Source of the DNA: an uncultured Clostridium sp.
GTDB taxonomy: Bacteria; Bacillota; Clostridia; Lachnospirales; Lachnospiraceae
Length of the DNA stretch: 64,000 nt
Assembly: GCA_947644195.1 (NCBI GenBank)
Contig: CANRZB010000009.1
Coordinates: 1 to 64,000, forward strand
Direction of reading: 5' to 3'
The position numbers and the translations under genes are program-made. Of the stretch, positions 1 to 8,067 are shown in pieces. Under the pieces are notes generated by a model. It was not told where the DNA came from and did no database searches. It saw only the letters and a program-made list of their open reading frames with translations. Position 1 is the first letter of the stretch, and every line of letters begins with the position of its first letter.

Positions 1-43
1 ATTTCTTATTTTGGACTAGAACCGTCTCTCAGAAAAAATGGGG

Positions 44-73
44 AAAGTCAAAAAACACAATATTATTGACTTT
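44..73. repeat. inverted repeat upstream of rnf
   Basis: AAAGTCAA (44-51) and TTGACTTT (66-73) are perfect 8-base arms around a 14-base AT-rich loop. The right arm contains the -35 hexamer of the rnf promoter and runs into six T. It may be the terminator of the preceding gene, an operator for the rnf operon, or both; the sequence does not separate these. Confidence 0.45.
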
Positions 74-93
74 TTTCGTGCAAATGATACAAT
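66..93 (+). promoter_or_regulatory. promoter of the rnf operon
   Basis: TTGACT (66-71) and TACAAT (88-93) are separated by 16 bases, close to the housekeeping sigma-A pattern. The first rnf codon lies about 40 bases downstream, preceded by an AAAGGGG ribosome site. No other promoter-like pair is seen before rnfC. Confidence 0.6.
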
Positions 94-133
94 ATTAAGC
101 AGATAAAAAAATGATGAAGAAAGGGGAACCGGA

Positions 134-1456
134 ATGAGTGAAGCAACATTTCGTGGGGGTGTGCATCCCTACGAGGGAAAAGATCTGTCAAAGGATCTGC
201 CAATTAAGACTGTGGTTCCAAAGGGGGATATGATATTCCCGATGGCACAGCATATTGGTGCTCCGGCGACACCAGTGGTAGCCAAAGGAGACAGAGTACT
301 GGTAGGACAGAAGATTGGAGAAGCAAGCGGATTTATCTCTGCAAATATCTGTAGCTCTGTCTCTGGTACTGTCAAGGCGGTAGAACCTAGAATGGTGTTA
401 AATGGTTCACAGGTTACCTGCGTGGTCATTGATAATGACGGCGAATATGAAACAATACCTGGATTGGGGGAGGATAGAGACTATACGGATCTATCCGCAG
501 ATGAGATCCGGGATATTGTAAAGGAGGCAGGAATTGTCGGAATGGGTGGTGCCGGCTTTCCAACGAATGTCAAGCTGGCGCCGAAAGAGCCGGATAAGAT
601 CGACTATATTCTGGTCAATGGAGCAGAGTGTGAGCCGTATCTGACCTCAGATTACCGCCAGATGTTAGAACGCCCGGAAGAGATTGTAGGTGGATTAAAA
701 GTGATCCTACAGATCTTTGATAAGGCGAAGGGATTGATTTGTATTGAGGACAACAAACCGGATGCGATTATCAAGATGCAGGAAGCAGTGCGGGGAGAAG
801 ACCGCATAGAAGTCAAGGTACTGAAGACAAAATATCCGCAGGGTGGCGAGCGCACGCTGATCTCTGCTGCAACAGGCCGTAAGATTTATTCTGCGAAATT
901 GCCGGCAGATGCAGGCTGTATCGTGGATAACATCTCTACGGTCATTGCTGTGTACCGTGCTGTATGCAAACAGACTCCGTTAATTACCCGTGTAATGACA
1001 TTGACTGGGGAAGCCTTTAATACGCCAATCAATGTAGAAGTCCGTCTTGGATGCAACCATGCAGATTTGGTTGAGGAGGGCGATGGGTTTAAGGAAGAAC
1101 CGAAGAAGATCATTTCGGGTGGTCCGATGATGGGATTTGCGATGTTTGATCTGAATGTTCCGGTCACTAAGACCTCTTCCTCTATTTTGGCAATGACCGA
1201 GGATCAGGTAGCAGAATTTGAACCAACTCCTTGTATCCGCTGTGGACGATGTGTCGATGCTTGTCCGGGAAACCTGGTGCCGCAGAAGATGGCACAGGCT
1301 GCATTGCATAATGATTATGATACCTTCGTAAAATTAAGTGGCATGGAGTGTTATGAATGTGGAAGCTGTACCTTTGTATGTCCGGCAAAGCGTCCGTTGA
1401 CCCAGACCTTTAAGCAGGCACGTCAGCATGTAGCTGCACAGGCCCGCAAGAAATAG
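134..1456 (+). CDS. rnfC: Rnf complex subunit RnfC
   Basis: Peripheral NADH/FMN- and iron-sulfur-binding subunit of the membrane Rnf complex, which couples electron transfer between reduced ferredoxin and NAD+ to ion export. At 440 residues it is the usual size for clostridial RnfC. A glycine-rich nucleotide-binding motif, GMGGAGFP, lies near residue 136. Two [4Fe-4S] motifs follow, CIRCGRCVDACP near residue 366 and CYECGSCTFVCP near 405. It is first of six genes in the order C-D-G-E-A-B, the order known from acetogens and other Clostridia. An AAAGGGG site precedes the ATG. Identification is firm. Confidence 0.96.
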   Translation: MSEATFRGGVHPYEGKDLSKDLPIKTVVPKGDMIFPMAQHIGAPATPVVAKGDRVLVGQKIGEASGFISANICSSVSGTVKAVEPRMVLNGSQVTCVVIDNDGEYETIPGLGEDRDYTDLSADEIRDIVKEAGIVGMGGAGFPTNVKLAPKEPDKIDYILVNGAECEPYLTSDYRQMLERPEEIVGGLKVILQIFDKAKGLICIEDNKPDAIIKMQEAVRGEDRIEVKVLKTKYPQGGERTLISAATGRKIYSAKLPADAGCIVDNISTVIAVYRAVCKQTPLITRVMTLTGEAFNTPINVEVRLGCNHADLVEEGDGFKEEPKKIISGGPMMGFAMFDLNVPVTKTSSSILAMTEDQVAEFEPTPCIRCGRCVDACPGNLVPQKMAQAALHNDYDTFVKLSGMECYECGSCTFVCPAKRPLTQTFKQARQHVAAQARKK

Positions 1457-1538
1457 TGGGGAAGACTAATTTGCTTTGTTGAGACATATATAGATACGAG
1501 AGAAAAGCATACCTGGATATGCAGAAATGAGGTGTAAT

Positions 1539-2531
1539 GTGAGTAATTTATTGAACATATCATCATCTCCACATGTTAGGGATCATTCTTCTACCCGAAG
1601 TATCATGTGGGATGTGGTCTTGGCCCTGGTACCGGCTACCGTATTTGGTATCTATAACTTTGGTATCAAGGCTGCTGTTTTGATTGCGGTATGTGTTGTG
1701 ACCTGTCTGTTGTCAGAATACATATGGCAGAGATGTATGAAGCTTCCTTTGACGGTAAACGATGGCAGCGCTGTGCTGACTGGCTTATTGCTAGCGTTGA
1801 ATCTGTCAGCAACATTTCCGATCTGGATGGCTATTTTGGGAAGTATCTTTGCTATTATTATTGTCAAGCAGTTATTTGGAGGATTGGGACAGAATTTCAT
1901 GAACCCGGCTTTGGGAGCCAGATGTTTTCTGATGGTTTCCTTTGCGGGAGCAATGACTTCGTTTACCCATGATGGAATTACCGGGGCAACCCCTTTGGCG
2001 ATCATTAAAAATGGTGACAAGGCGCAGTCGGTAGCGGATCTGCTTGCTGCCGGAGATGGTAAGGCGCAGGAAGCCACTTCCCTGCTGAACATGTTTTTGG
2101 GAAGTATCGGGGGAACAATCGGTGAAACTTCTGCTTTGGCTTTGTTGATTGGTGCAGCGTATCTGCTGATTCTGAAAATCATTGACTGGAAGATTCCGGT
2201 TTGTTATCTGGCTACCTTTGCTATTTTCGTGCTGTTATTCGGCGGTCGTGGATTTGATGTGACTTATCTGGCAGCAGAGTTCTGCGGCGGTGGTTTATTG
2301 CTGGGAGCGTTCTTTATGGCAACCGACTATGTGACCAGCCCAATTACTCCAAAGGGAAAGATCGTATTTGGTATTTTATTGGGTCTGCTAACGGGTATTT
2401 TCCGTGTGTTCGGTGCATCCGCAGAGGGTGTATCCTATGCAATCATTATCTGTAACCTGTTAGTTCCATTGATTGAGCGGGTAACCATTCCTGTTCCGTT
2501 TGGAAAGGAGGGGCTGAAAGATGGCAAATAA
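1539..2531 (+). CDS. rnfD: Rnf complex subunit RnfD
   Basis: Integral membrane subunit of Rnf/Nqr type with about eight to ten hydrophobic segments. The TGATPLA motif near residue 147 matches the site where FMN is covalently bound to threonine in this family. A possible ATG lies at 1527, but the GTG at 1539 gives the family-typical N-terminus (SNLLNISSSPHVRD) and has AGGTG just upstream, so 1539 is preferred (330 residues). The 3' end overlaps rnfG by 11 bases, which implies translational coupling. Confidence 0.93.
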   Translation: MSNLLNISSSPHVRDHSSTRSIMWDVVLALVPATVFGIYNFGIKAAVLIAVCVVTCLLSEYIWQRCMKLPLTVNDGSAVLTGLLLALNLSATFPIWMAILGSIFAIIIVKQLFGGLGQNFMNPALGARCFLMVSFAGAMTSFTHDGITGATPLAIIKNGDKAQSVADLLAAGDGKAQEATSLLNMFLGSIGGTIGETSALALLIGAAYLLILKIIDWKIPVCYLATFAIFVLLFGGRGFDVTYLAAEFCGGGLLLGAFFMATDYVTSPITPKGKIVFGILLGLLTGIFRVFGASAEGVSYAIIICNLLVPLIERVTIPVPFGKEGLKDGK

Positions 2532-3192
2532 TGAGAAGAAAGAAGCTGCAGCGGTACAGGGAAAAAGTACATTGGTACATGATACGGTCTGTCTGTTTGT
2601 CATTACCCTGATTGCAGGAGTTCTGCTGGGTGCCGTGTATACCATTACATTTCATCCAATAGAGAAGCAGAAGGATAAAGCAAAGCAGGAAGCGTATGCG
2701 GCTGTCTATGACGGCGCTGAGTTCAAACAGGATAAGGACGTAGATGCAGCATTAGAGAAGTTTAACAAGGATCTGGCAGCAGGAAAGGTTGGTTCTGCGA
2801 GTCAGGGAAGTTTGTCCGACGTACAGATTGCGGAGGTACTCAAGGCGCAGGTGGATGGCCAGGACGCTGGTTATGTAGTGACCTGCAGTGGAAAAGGCTA
2901 TGGCGGCGCTGTGACAATGGCATTGGGAATTGATGGCGAAGGTGTGATCCGTGGTATCCAGATTACGGACTGCAGCAATGAAACGCCGGGCCTGGGGCAG
3001 AATTCTACAAATAAAGACTGGAACGGTCAATTTGTGGGGACGAATACCTCACAGGATATCAATGTGGTAAAAGACGGCAGCGGCAGTGCCGACGCCGGAA
3101 CCATTAATGCAATCAGTGGAGCCACAATTACCAGTAGTGCAGTAACCAGAGCAGTAGACGGAGTATTCCAGTTTATTGCATCATTACAATAG
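2521..3192 (+). CDS. rnfG: Rnf complex subunit RnfG
   Basis: Membrane-anchored, extracytoplasmic FMN-carrying subunit of Rnf. One N-terminal hydrophobic segment (about residues 20-43) is followed by a soluble FMN-binding domain. SGATITSS near residues 199-206 is the flavinylation motif, with the threonine expected to carry FMN through a phosphoester bond. Residues 60-100 are rich in Lys, Asp and Ala and are family-variable. It overlaps rnfD and is 10 bases from rnfE. The ATG is preceded by GGAAAGGAGG. Confidence 0.95.
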   Translation: MANNEKKEAAAVQGKSTLVHDTVCLFVITLIAGVLLGAVYTITFHPIEKQKDKAKQEAYAAVYDGAEFKQDKDVDAALEKFNKDLAAGKVGSASQGSLSDVQIAEVLKAQVDGQDAGYVVTCSGKGYGGAVTMALGIDGEGVIRGIQITDCSNETPGLGQNSTNKDWNGQFVGTNTSQDINVVKDGSGSADAGTINAISGATITSSAVTRAVDGVFQFIASLQ

Positions 3193-3202
3193 GAGGTAGG
3201 AT

Positions 3203-4021
3203 ATGAATACATGTGTAGAGCGTTTGAAAAACGGTTTGATTACCGAAAACCCAACCTTCGTGATGATGCTGGGTATGTGTCCGACTCTTGCCGTGACATC
3301 CTCCGCCATTAACGGTCTGGGGATGGGCTTGACGACGACAGCCGTATTGGTGCTGTCTAATGCGGTGATTTCTTTGTTGCGAAATGTGATTCCGGATAAA
3401 GTGCGTATTCCAGGATTTATCGTGATTGTTGCATCGTTCGTAACGATCATTCAGTTGTTATTACAGGCATATCTGCCTTCACTGAATAGCGCTTTGGGAG
3501 TATATATTCCATTAATCGTTGTAAACTGTATTATTCTGGGTCGTGCGGAGGCATATGCTTCGAAAAACCCAGTGTTACCATCCATCTTTGATGGAATTGG
3601 TATGGGACTTGGTTTTACGTTTGGTCTGACCTGCATCGGTATTTGCCGTGAGATTTTGGGAGCAGGAGCGATCTTTAATATGAAGTTCATCCCGGATGAT
3701 TATCATATTACTTTCTTTGTCCTGGCGCCGGGAGCCTTTCTTGTGTTGGCATTCCTGACGGCAATACAAAATAAGCTGCAGATGCCTTCTGCAACTAATG
3801 TAGCTGGAAATAAGGCAGACATTGCCTGTGGTGGTAACTGTGCTCAGTGTGTTGGCAGCAGTTGCGTGGCGAATAAAGGGATTATGGAAGCAGAGCGTGT
3901 TGCTGCAAAGGCAGCAAAGGCTCAGGCAGCCAAAGAGGCAGCAGCGAAGAAGAAAGCAATGGCTGAGAAGGCAGCGAAGGAAGAGAAGAAGCCGGATGCT
4001 GTGTCTGGAAAGGAGGATTGA
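3203..4021 (+). CDS. rnfE: Rnf complex subunit RnfE with cysteine-rich, Ala/Lys-rich tail
   Basis: Six-helix membrane subunit of Rnf, a homologue of RnfA. The LGMCP motif near residue 28 holds the conserved cysteine thought to help bind an intramembrane [2Fe-2S] centre with RnfA. The core ends near residue 195. It is followed by a tail of about 75 residues with four closely spaced cysteines (CX3CX2CX4C, about residues 209-221) and then an Ala/Lys/Glu-rich, probably helical stretch. The tail is an addition to the short NqrD/RsxE form. Four cysteines in this spacing could bind metal or an Fe-S cluster, which is inference. Confidence 0.94.
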   Translation: MNTCVERLKNGLITENPTFVMMLGMCPTLAVTSSAINGLGMGLTTTAVLVLSNAVISLLRNVIPDKVRIPGFIVIVASFVTIIQLLLQAYLPSLNSALGVYIPLIVVNCIILGRAEAYASKNPVLPSIFDGIGMGLGFTFGLTCIGICREILGAGAIFNMKFIPDDYHITFFVLAPGAFLVLAFLTAIQNKLQMPSATNVAGNKADIACGGNCAQCVGSSCVANKGIMEAERVAAKAAKAQAAKEAAAKKKAMAEKAAKEEKKPDAVSGKED

Positions 4022-4026
4022 TCTAA

Positions 4027-4602
4027 GTGGGAAATCTATTTGTGATTATAATTTCATCTATGTTAGTGAGTAATGTAGTTCTGAGTCAGTTCCTGGGGAT
4101 CTGTCCATTTCTGGGGGTATCCAAACAGGTAGAGACTGCGGCCGGAATGGGTGCAGCGGTTACATTTGTTATTACGATTGCCTGTGCAATTACCTATCCG
4201 ATCTATTATTTTATACTGGTGCCTTTGGGATTGGATTATTTGCAGACCATCGCATTTATCTTAATTATTGCGGCGTTGGTTCAGTTCGTGGAGATGGCCT
4301 TAAAGAAATTTTTGCCGTCGCTACATGCCTCTTTGGGCGTTTATCTGCCGTTGATTACAACCAACTGTGCAGTACTTGGTGTAGCAATCAATAATATTTC
4401 TGATGGATACAATTTCCTGGAAAGTTTGGTTTGTGGATTCTGTACATCAATCGGGTTCCTGATTGCGATCGTGATTCTGGCGGGAATTCGGGAGCGTATC
4501 TCCAATAATGATGTTCCACATTCTTTTAAGGGAACACCGATTGTACTGGTGACTGCAAGCTTGATGGCAATTGCATTCTGCGGCTTTGCAGGTTTGGTAT
4601 AG
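4027..4602 (+). CDS. rnfA: Rnf complex subunit RnfA
   Basis: Six-helix integral membrane subunit of 191 residues, the normal length. The LGICPFLGV motif near residue 25 contains the conserved cysteine that pairs with that of RnfE around a [2Fe-2S] centre in the membrane. The start is GTG at 4027 with AGGAGG nine bases upstream, inside the end of rnfE. It is followed 16 bases later by rnfB. Confidence 0.95.
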   Translation: MGNLFVIIISSMLVSNVVLSQFLGICPFLGVSKQVETAAGMGAAVTFVITIACAITYPIYYFILVPLGLDYLQTIAFILIIAALVQFVEMALKKFLPSLHASLGVYLPLITTNCAVLGVAINNISDGYNFLESLVCGFCTSIGFLIAIVILAGIRERISNNDVPHSFKGTPIVLVTASLMAIAFCGFAGLV

Positions 4603-4618
4603 GAAGGGGGATGAGAAA

Positions 4619-5440
4619 ATGATACAGAATGTTTTACTGGCATCTGGTGTGAATGGTGTGCTGATCGCTGCAGCAGTGATTGGTATTACCGGTCTTCTGA
4701 TCGCTCTTCTGTTGGGAGTTGCCGCAAATGCTTTTGCGGTGCCGGTCGATGAAAAAGAAATTGCTGTGCGGGAATTTTTGCCGGGTAATAACTGCGGTGG
4801 TTGTGGCTATGCCGGCTGTGATGCCCTGGCAAAAGCAATTGCAGCAGGGGAGGCTCCGGTAAATGCCTGTCCGGTAGGAGGCGCTGCGGTAGCGGACCAG
4901 ATCGGTGCGGTTATGGGCGTGGACAGCGGAGAAGCTGTCAAAATGGTAGCATTTGTGAAGTGTGCCGGAACTTGTGACAAGGCTGGCGTAAAGGCAAATT
5001 ACTACGGTATCTCTGATTGTAAGAGAGCAGCAGCCATTCCGGGCCGGGGAGATAAAGCATGTGCCTATGGCTGTATGGGATTTGGCTCCTGTGTGGATGC
5101 CTGCCAGTTTGATGCCATCCATGTGGAGCATGGAGTGGCAGTCGTAGACAAAGAGAAGTGTGTGGCATGTGGAAAATGTATCGAGGAATGTCCAAATCAT
5201 CTGATTGAGCTGGTGCCATACGAGGCAAAATATGCAGTCAACTGCTCTAACAAAGATAAGGGGCCGAAAGTGATGGCGGTCTGTGAGGTGGGCTGTATCG
5301 GCTGTGGAATTTGCGAGAAGCAGTGTAAATTTGATGCAATTACCCTGGAAAACAACATTGCACATATTGACCAGGAGAAATGTAAAGGCTGTGGTCTGTG
5401 TGCACAGAAGTGTCCAAAGAAAATTATTATGGAACACTAA
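4619..5440 (+). CDS. rnfB: Rnf complex subunit RnfB, polyferredoxin
   Basis: Electron-entry subunit that accepts electrons from reduced ferredoxin. An N-terminal membrane helix (about residues 8-35) is followed by a CGGCGYAGC...C cluster motif. Four ferredoxin-type motifs come after it (CAYGCMGFGSCVDAC, CVACGKCIEEC, CIGCGICEKQC, CKGCGLCAQKC). The reading frame is open further upstream to 4571, but the ATG at 4619 has a GGAAGGGGG site and gives the normal N-terminus, 273 residues. It is the last gene of the operon, with a terminator about 95 bases downstream. Confidence 0.95.
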   Translation: MIQNVLLASGVNGVLIAAAVIGITGLLIALLLGVAANAFAVPVDEKEIAVREFLPGNNCGGCGYAGCDALAKAIAAGEAPVNACPVGGAAVADQIGAVMGVDSGEAVKMVAFVKCAGTCDKAGVKANYYGISDCKRAAAIPGRGDKACAYGCMGFGSCVDACQFDAIHVEHGVAVVDKEKCVACGKCIEECPNHLIELVPYEAKYAVNCSNKDKGPKVMAVCEVGCIGCGICEKQCKFDAITLENNIAHIDQEKCKGCGLCAQKCPKKIIMEH

Positions 5441-5534
5441 AGAAATACACTCTGATTATGTTCATGCTGCTGCGTAGATTCTGGTTTCGCAGTGGCATGG
5501 ATCGAAATATACGAAAGACGGTTTTACCAAAGAG

Positions 5535-5564
5535 AGCTTTCCGCCGATGGCGGGGAGCTTTTTT
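5535..5564 (+). terminator. terminator of the rnf operon
   Basis: An 11-base-pair stem (AGCTTTCCGCC with GGCGGGGAGCT, two G-U pairs) with a three-base loop is followed by a run of T. The rest of 5441-5753 shows no gene and no clear promoter. Confidence 0.8.
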
Positions 5565-5753
5565 GAATAGAAAAAATATTTTTATTCAAAAACACTTCGT
5601 GAGGATCCGCAGCTCGCGGAAAGGCAGGGATTTCATAAAAAACTTTTAAAATTTTCCAAGTAAACTACTAGTTTTACCAAGTTGGTAATTTTCAATGAAA
5701 TTTATGGTATCTTAGGCGTTGCTCGAAAAGATTAGAAGAGAAGGAGGAAGGCA

Positions 5754-6167
5754 GTGTTTATGCAGGAGGTTAATTATGCATTGTATTTGGGAAAAGAGTA
5801 TTTGTCGGGCAGGGGAGTAGATGGAAAAATTGTCTTGCGTTCGAGTAGTATGGAGGACGTAGATAGGGGATTTGAGGAATGTAAACCGTTTTATTTCAGA
5901 AATGGACAGCAAAGAATTGTGTGTTTGAAATTTGTTAATGGCTCGGATGTCGAAGCCTACTATAGGAAGAAAATGAAAGCGGTCTATCACGGAAAGGAAT
6001 ATGAAATCCTGGAAGAACGGGGGAATAAAGTGCTCGTGGCGCCGATACAGAGTGGGAATTGGAAATGGCGGAATATGGGCGGGATGTATGGATGGAACCG
6101 TGGATTAGGTCAGTGGGTAAATAAAGAGGAAGTTACGATCAACGTACAAATTGAAAATCTATTATAA
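5754..6167 (+). CDS. small protein of unknown function
   Basis: I do not recognise this 137-residue protein. It has no signal peptide or membrane segment, is rich in aromatic and charged residues, and ends in a Trp/Gly-rich stretch (about residues 100-123: NWKWRN, GWNRGLGQW). AAGGAGG at 5741-5747 is seven bases from the GTG at 5754 and 13 from an in-frame ATG at 5760, so either start is possible. The upstream 90 bases are AT-rich. A 10-base-pair inverted repeat follows. It is probably a real gene because of the good ribosome site, but no role can be given. Confidence 0.6.
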   Translation: MFMQEVNYALYLGKEYLSGRGVDGKIVLRSSSMEDVDRGFEECKPFYFRNGQQRIVCLKFVNGSDVEAYYRKKMKAVYHGKEYEILEERGNKVLVAPIQSGNWKWRNMGGMYGWNRGLGQWVNKEEVTINVQIENLL

Positions 6168-6174
6168 GGAGAGT

Positions 6175-6218
6175 GCAGAATGGCAGCGTCTTTCCGCTTT
6201 GGGACGTGGCCATTCTGC
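6175..6218. terminator. inverted repeat between convergent genes
   Basis: GCAGAATGGC and GCCATTCTGC are perfect 10-base arms with a further internal CGTC/GACG pair. It sits between the ends of the unknown gene and aroE. There is no T run on either side, so it may be a weak bidirectional terminator or another RNA hairpin. Confidence 0.45.
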
Positions 6219-6246
6219 CTGTGTTAGTTACCGCTGTGCAAGAATT

Positions 6247-7020
6247 CTAAACTTCTTTTAATTTTGTCTGGTATAGAGTTTGGTAGACCTCATCAATTTT
6301 GGTTTCATCTAATGTGGTATCCAGAAAAAATTCAATGGCATACAGCGCTTGTGCCACCAGCATTTCAAGACCGTTTACTCCGGTCATTCCGAGGGATTTT
6401 GCCTGTGCAATCAGTTTGGTTTCCAGCGGATTATATACGACATCGGCCACTGCTTCACAATGAGGGAAACGAGTCAGGTCAACCGGAGAAGCGTCACAGT
6501 TCGGATACATTCCAACCGGACTGGTATTTGCGATAAATTCAGCGTCTGTGTGTTTTTCAAATAACTCATCATAGGTAATAGCAGAATCCGTCGCTGCAAT
6601 GTCTACGATAATAATTTCTCTGGCGTTACATTTTTTCAGAACGGCAACGACTGCCTTCGATGCACCGCCATCTCCCAGGACAACGCATTTTTTATTCTGA
6701 ACGGAGATATTGTGTTTTTGCAGCATATAAAGAAAGCCGGAGAAATCGGTATTGTGGCCATATAGTTTTCCGTCCTTGTTGACGATGGTATTCACTGCAC
6801 CAATGGCTTTTGCATTTTCATCCATTTCATACAGGTAGGGGATGACATCCTGCTTGTAGGGAATCGTTACATTAATGGCCCGAAAACGATGCTGTTCCAT
6901 AAATGGATGAAACTCTGCTTCCGTCAGTGGGCAAAGCTGGTAGGTATAATCTGCCAGCATTTCATGTATTTCTTTTGAATAACTGTGTCCTAGTTTTCCT
7001 CCAATTAATCCGTAATCCAT
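6247..7020 (-). CDS. aroE: shikimate dehydrogenase
   Basis: NADPH-dependent reduction of 3-dehydroshikimate to shikimate, step four of the chorismate pathway, in the cytoplasm. The substrate-binding motif SYSKEIH is near residue 13. The catalytic lysine is K56 in NVTIPYK and the catalytic aspartate D92 in GHNTDFSGF. The nucleotide-binding GDGGASKA is near residue 116, and the C-terminal NGLEMLVAQA is typical. 257 residues is slightly short but complete. It stands alone on the - strand; DAHP synthase of the same pathway is 18 kb away. Confidence 0.93.
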   Translation of the reverse strand: MDYGLIGGKLGHSYSKEIHEMLADYTYQLCPLTEAEFHPFMEQHRFRAINVTIPYKQDVIPYLYEMDENAKAIGAVNTIVNKDGKLYGHNTDFSGFLYMLQKHNISVQNKKCVVLGDGGASKAVVAVLKKCNAREIIIVDIAATDSAITYDELFEKHTDAEFIANTSPVGMYPNCDASPVDLTRFPHCEAVADVVYNPLETKLIAQAKSLGMTGVNGLEMLVAQALYAIEFFLDTTLDETKIDEVYQTLYQTKLKEV

Positions 7021-7159
7021 ATTGTGAACCGTTCCTTTCTGTCTGGCTTCGGGAACAAATGACAGGAATCCTAGGTGGAGTCATCTGATCCTATGATAAC
7101 CGAATCCATTTTGTAAAATTTTTTATTATTCTACCTCATTCCATAGTAAATGGCAAATA

Positions 7160-7945
7160 TTACCGTCTCGGATTTATATGCTGGTAGAGTAACCATGCCC
7201 GCATGACCAGTTTATGTGGACAGAGTTTGCTCATCAGATGGCATAGCTTATTGGAATATCCATAGACGGATAGCTCTCTGCCGGCAGCAGCGTCCCGTAA
7301 TGCATGTCTGGCGACTTTGTCGGGCGTGGTCATGCAATGAAAATGATGAATGGTTTTTTTTGCGCCAATATTCGCTCTCTCGTACAGTGCCGTTTTGATC
7401 CAGCCAGGGCATACTGTTGTGACATGGATGCCACGGTCTTTTAATTCCAGATTCAAAGCCCGGGAATAATTTTTCACAAATGCTTTGGTGGCGCTATACA
7501 GATTTAGGTAAGGTAATGGTTGGAACGAAGCGATCGAAGCGATATTAATAATATGACTGCCCTTTTTCATGTAGGGAATACAGAGGAGTCCCATGGATAC
7601 AACGCCTTTTATATTGACGTCGATTAAATTCAGCGAACGATCCAGGCTCAGATCATCATAGGAACCAAATTTGGCAAATCCAGCACAGTTGACTAGAATT
7701 TTGACAGATGGTTTTTCCTGTTCCAATGGTTTTTTAATATTTACAATTTGTTCTTTTTTGGAAAGATCAATGGAAAAGGTTCGGATTCCCGCACCTAGTT
7801 CTTCGGCGGCCTGTTGCAGCTTTTCAGGATGACGTGCGATGCACCATACCTCGTCAATCGTCTGGATTTTGGAAATTTGTCTGGCAAATTCTTTGCCAAG
7901 GCCACTGCTGGCACCGGTTACAATAGCAATTCTTTTCTGTCTCAT
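7160..7945 (-). CDS. short-chain dehydrogenase/reductase
   Basis: Classical SDR of 261 residues. The cofactor motif TGASSGLGK spans residues 10-18, NCAG is near 86, and the active-site set N111, S137, Y150 and K154 (YSATK) is complete. The substrate is unknown; the closest general style is DltE/YqjQ-type oxidoreductases. The frame is open upstream to 8095, but the ATG at 7945 follows GAGGAAAAC and begins directly before the Rossmann motif. The MFS gene upstream on the same strand ends 122 bases before this start, so the two may be co-transcribed. Confidence 0.85.
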   Translation of the reverse strand: MRQKRIAIVTGASSGLGKEFARQISKIQTIDEVWCIARHPEKLQQAAEELGAGIRTFSIDLSKKEQIVNIKKPLEQEKPSVKILVNCAGFAKFGSYDDLSLDRSLNLIDVNIKGVVSMGLLCIPYMKKGSHIINIASIASFQPLPYLNLYSATKAFVKNYSRALNLELKDRGIHVTTVCPGWIKTALYERANIGAKKTIHHFHCMTTPDKVARHALRDAAAGRELSVYGYSNKLCHLMSKLCPHKLVMRAWLLYQHINPRR

Positions 7946-8067
7946 GTTTTCCTCATTTCTGCCCTGCTTTTTTAAGAATTTCCTGTTTGTGCAGCAGTGC
8001 AGGCACAAACGATGGTAGTGATTCGGAAAGGATCGGTAAGATTTCCTTCTGTCTATCGGTTTTGTGG

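Noticed and set aside
4634-5437. 267-codon - strand frame opposite rnfB
   Set aside because: Antisense shadow of a gene with clear family motifs; Cys/His-rich composition comes from the complementary codons.
5398-5649. 83-codon frame crossing the rnf terminator
   Set aside because: It overlaps the end of rnfB and runs through the terminator hairpin, with no ribosome site.
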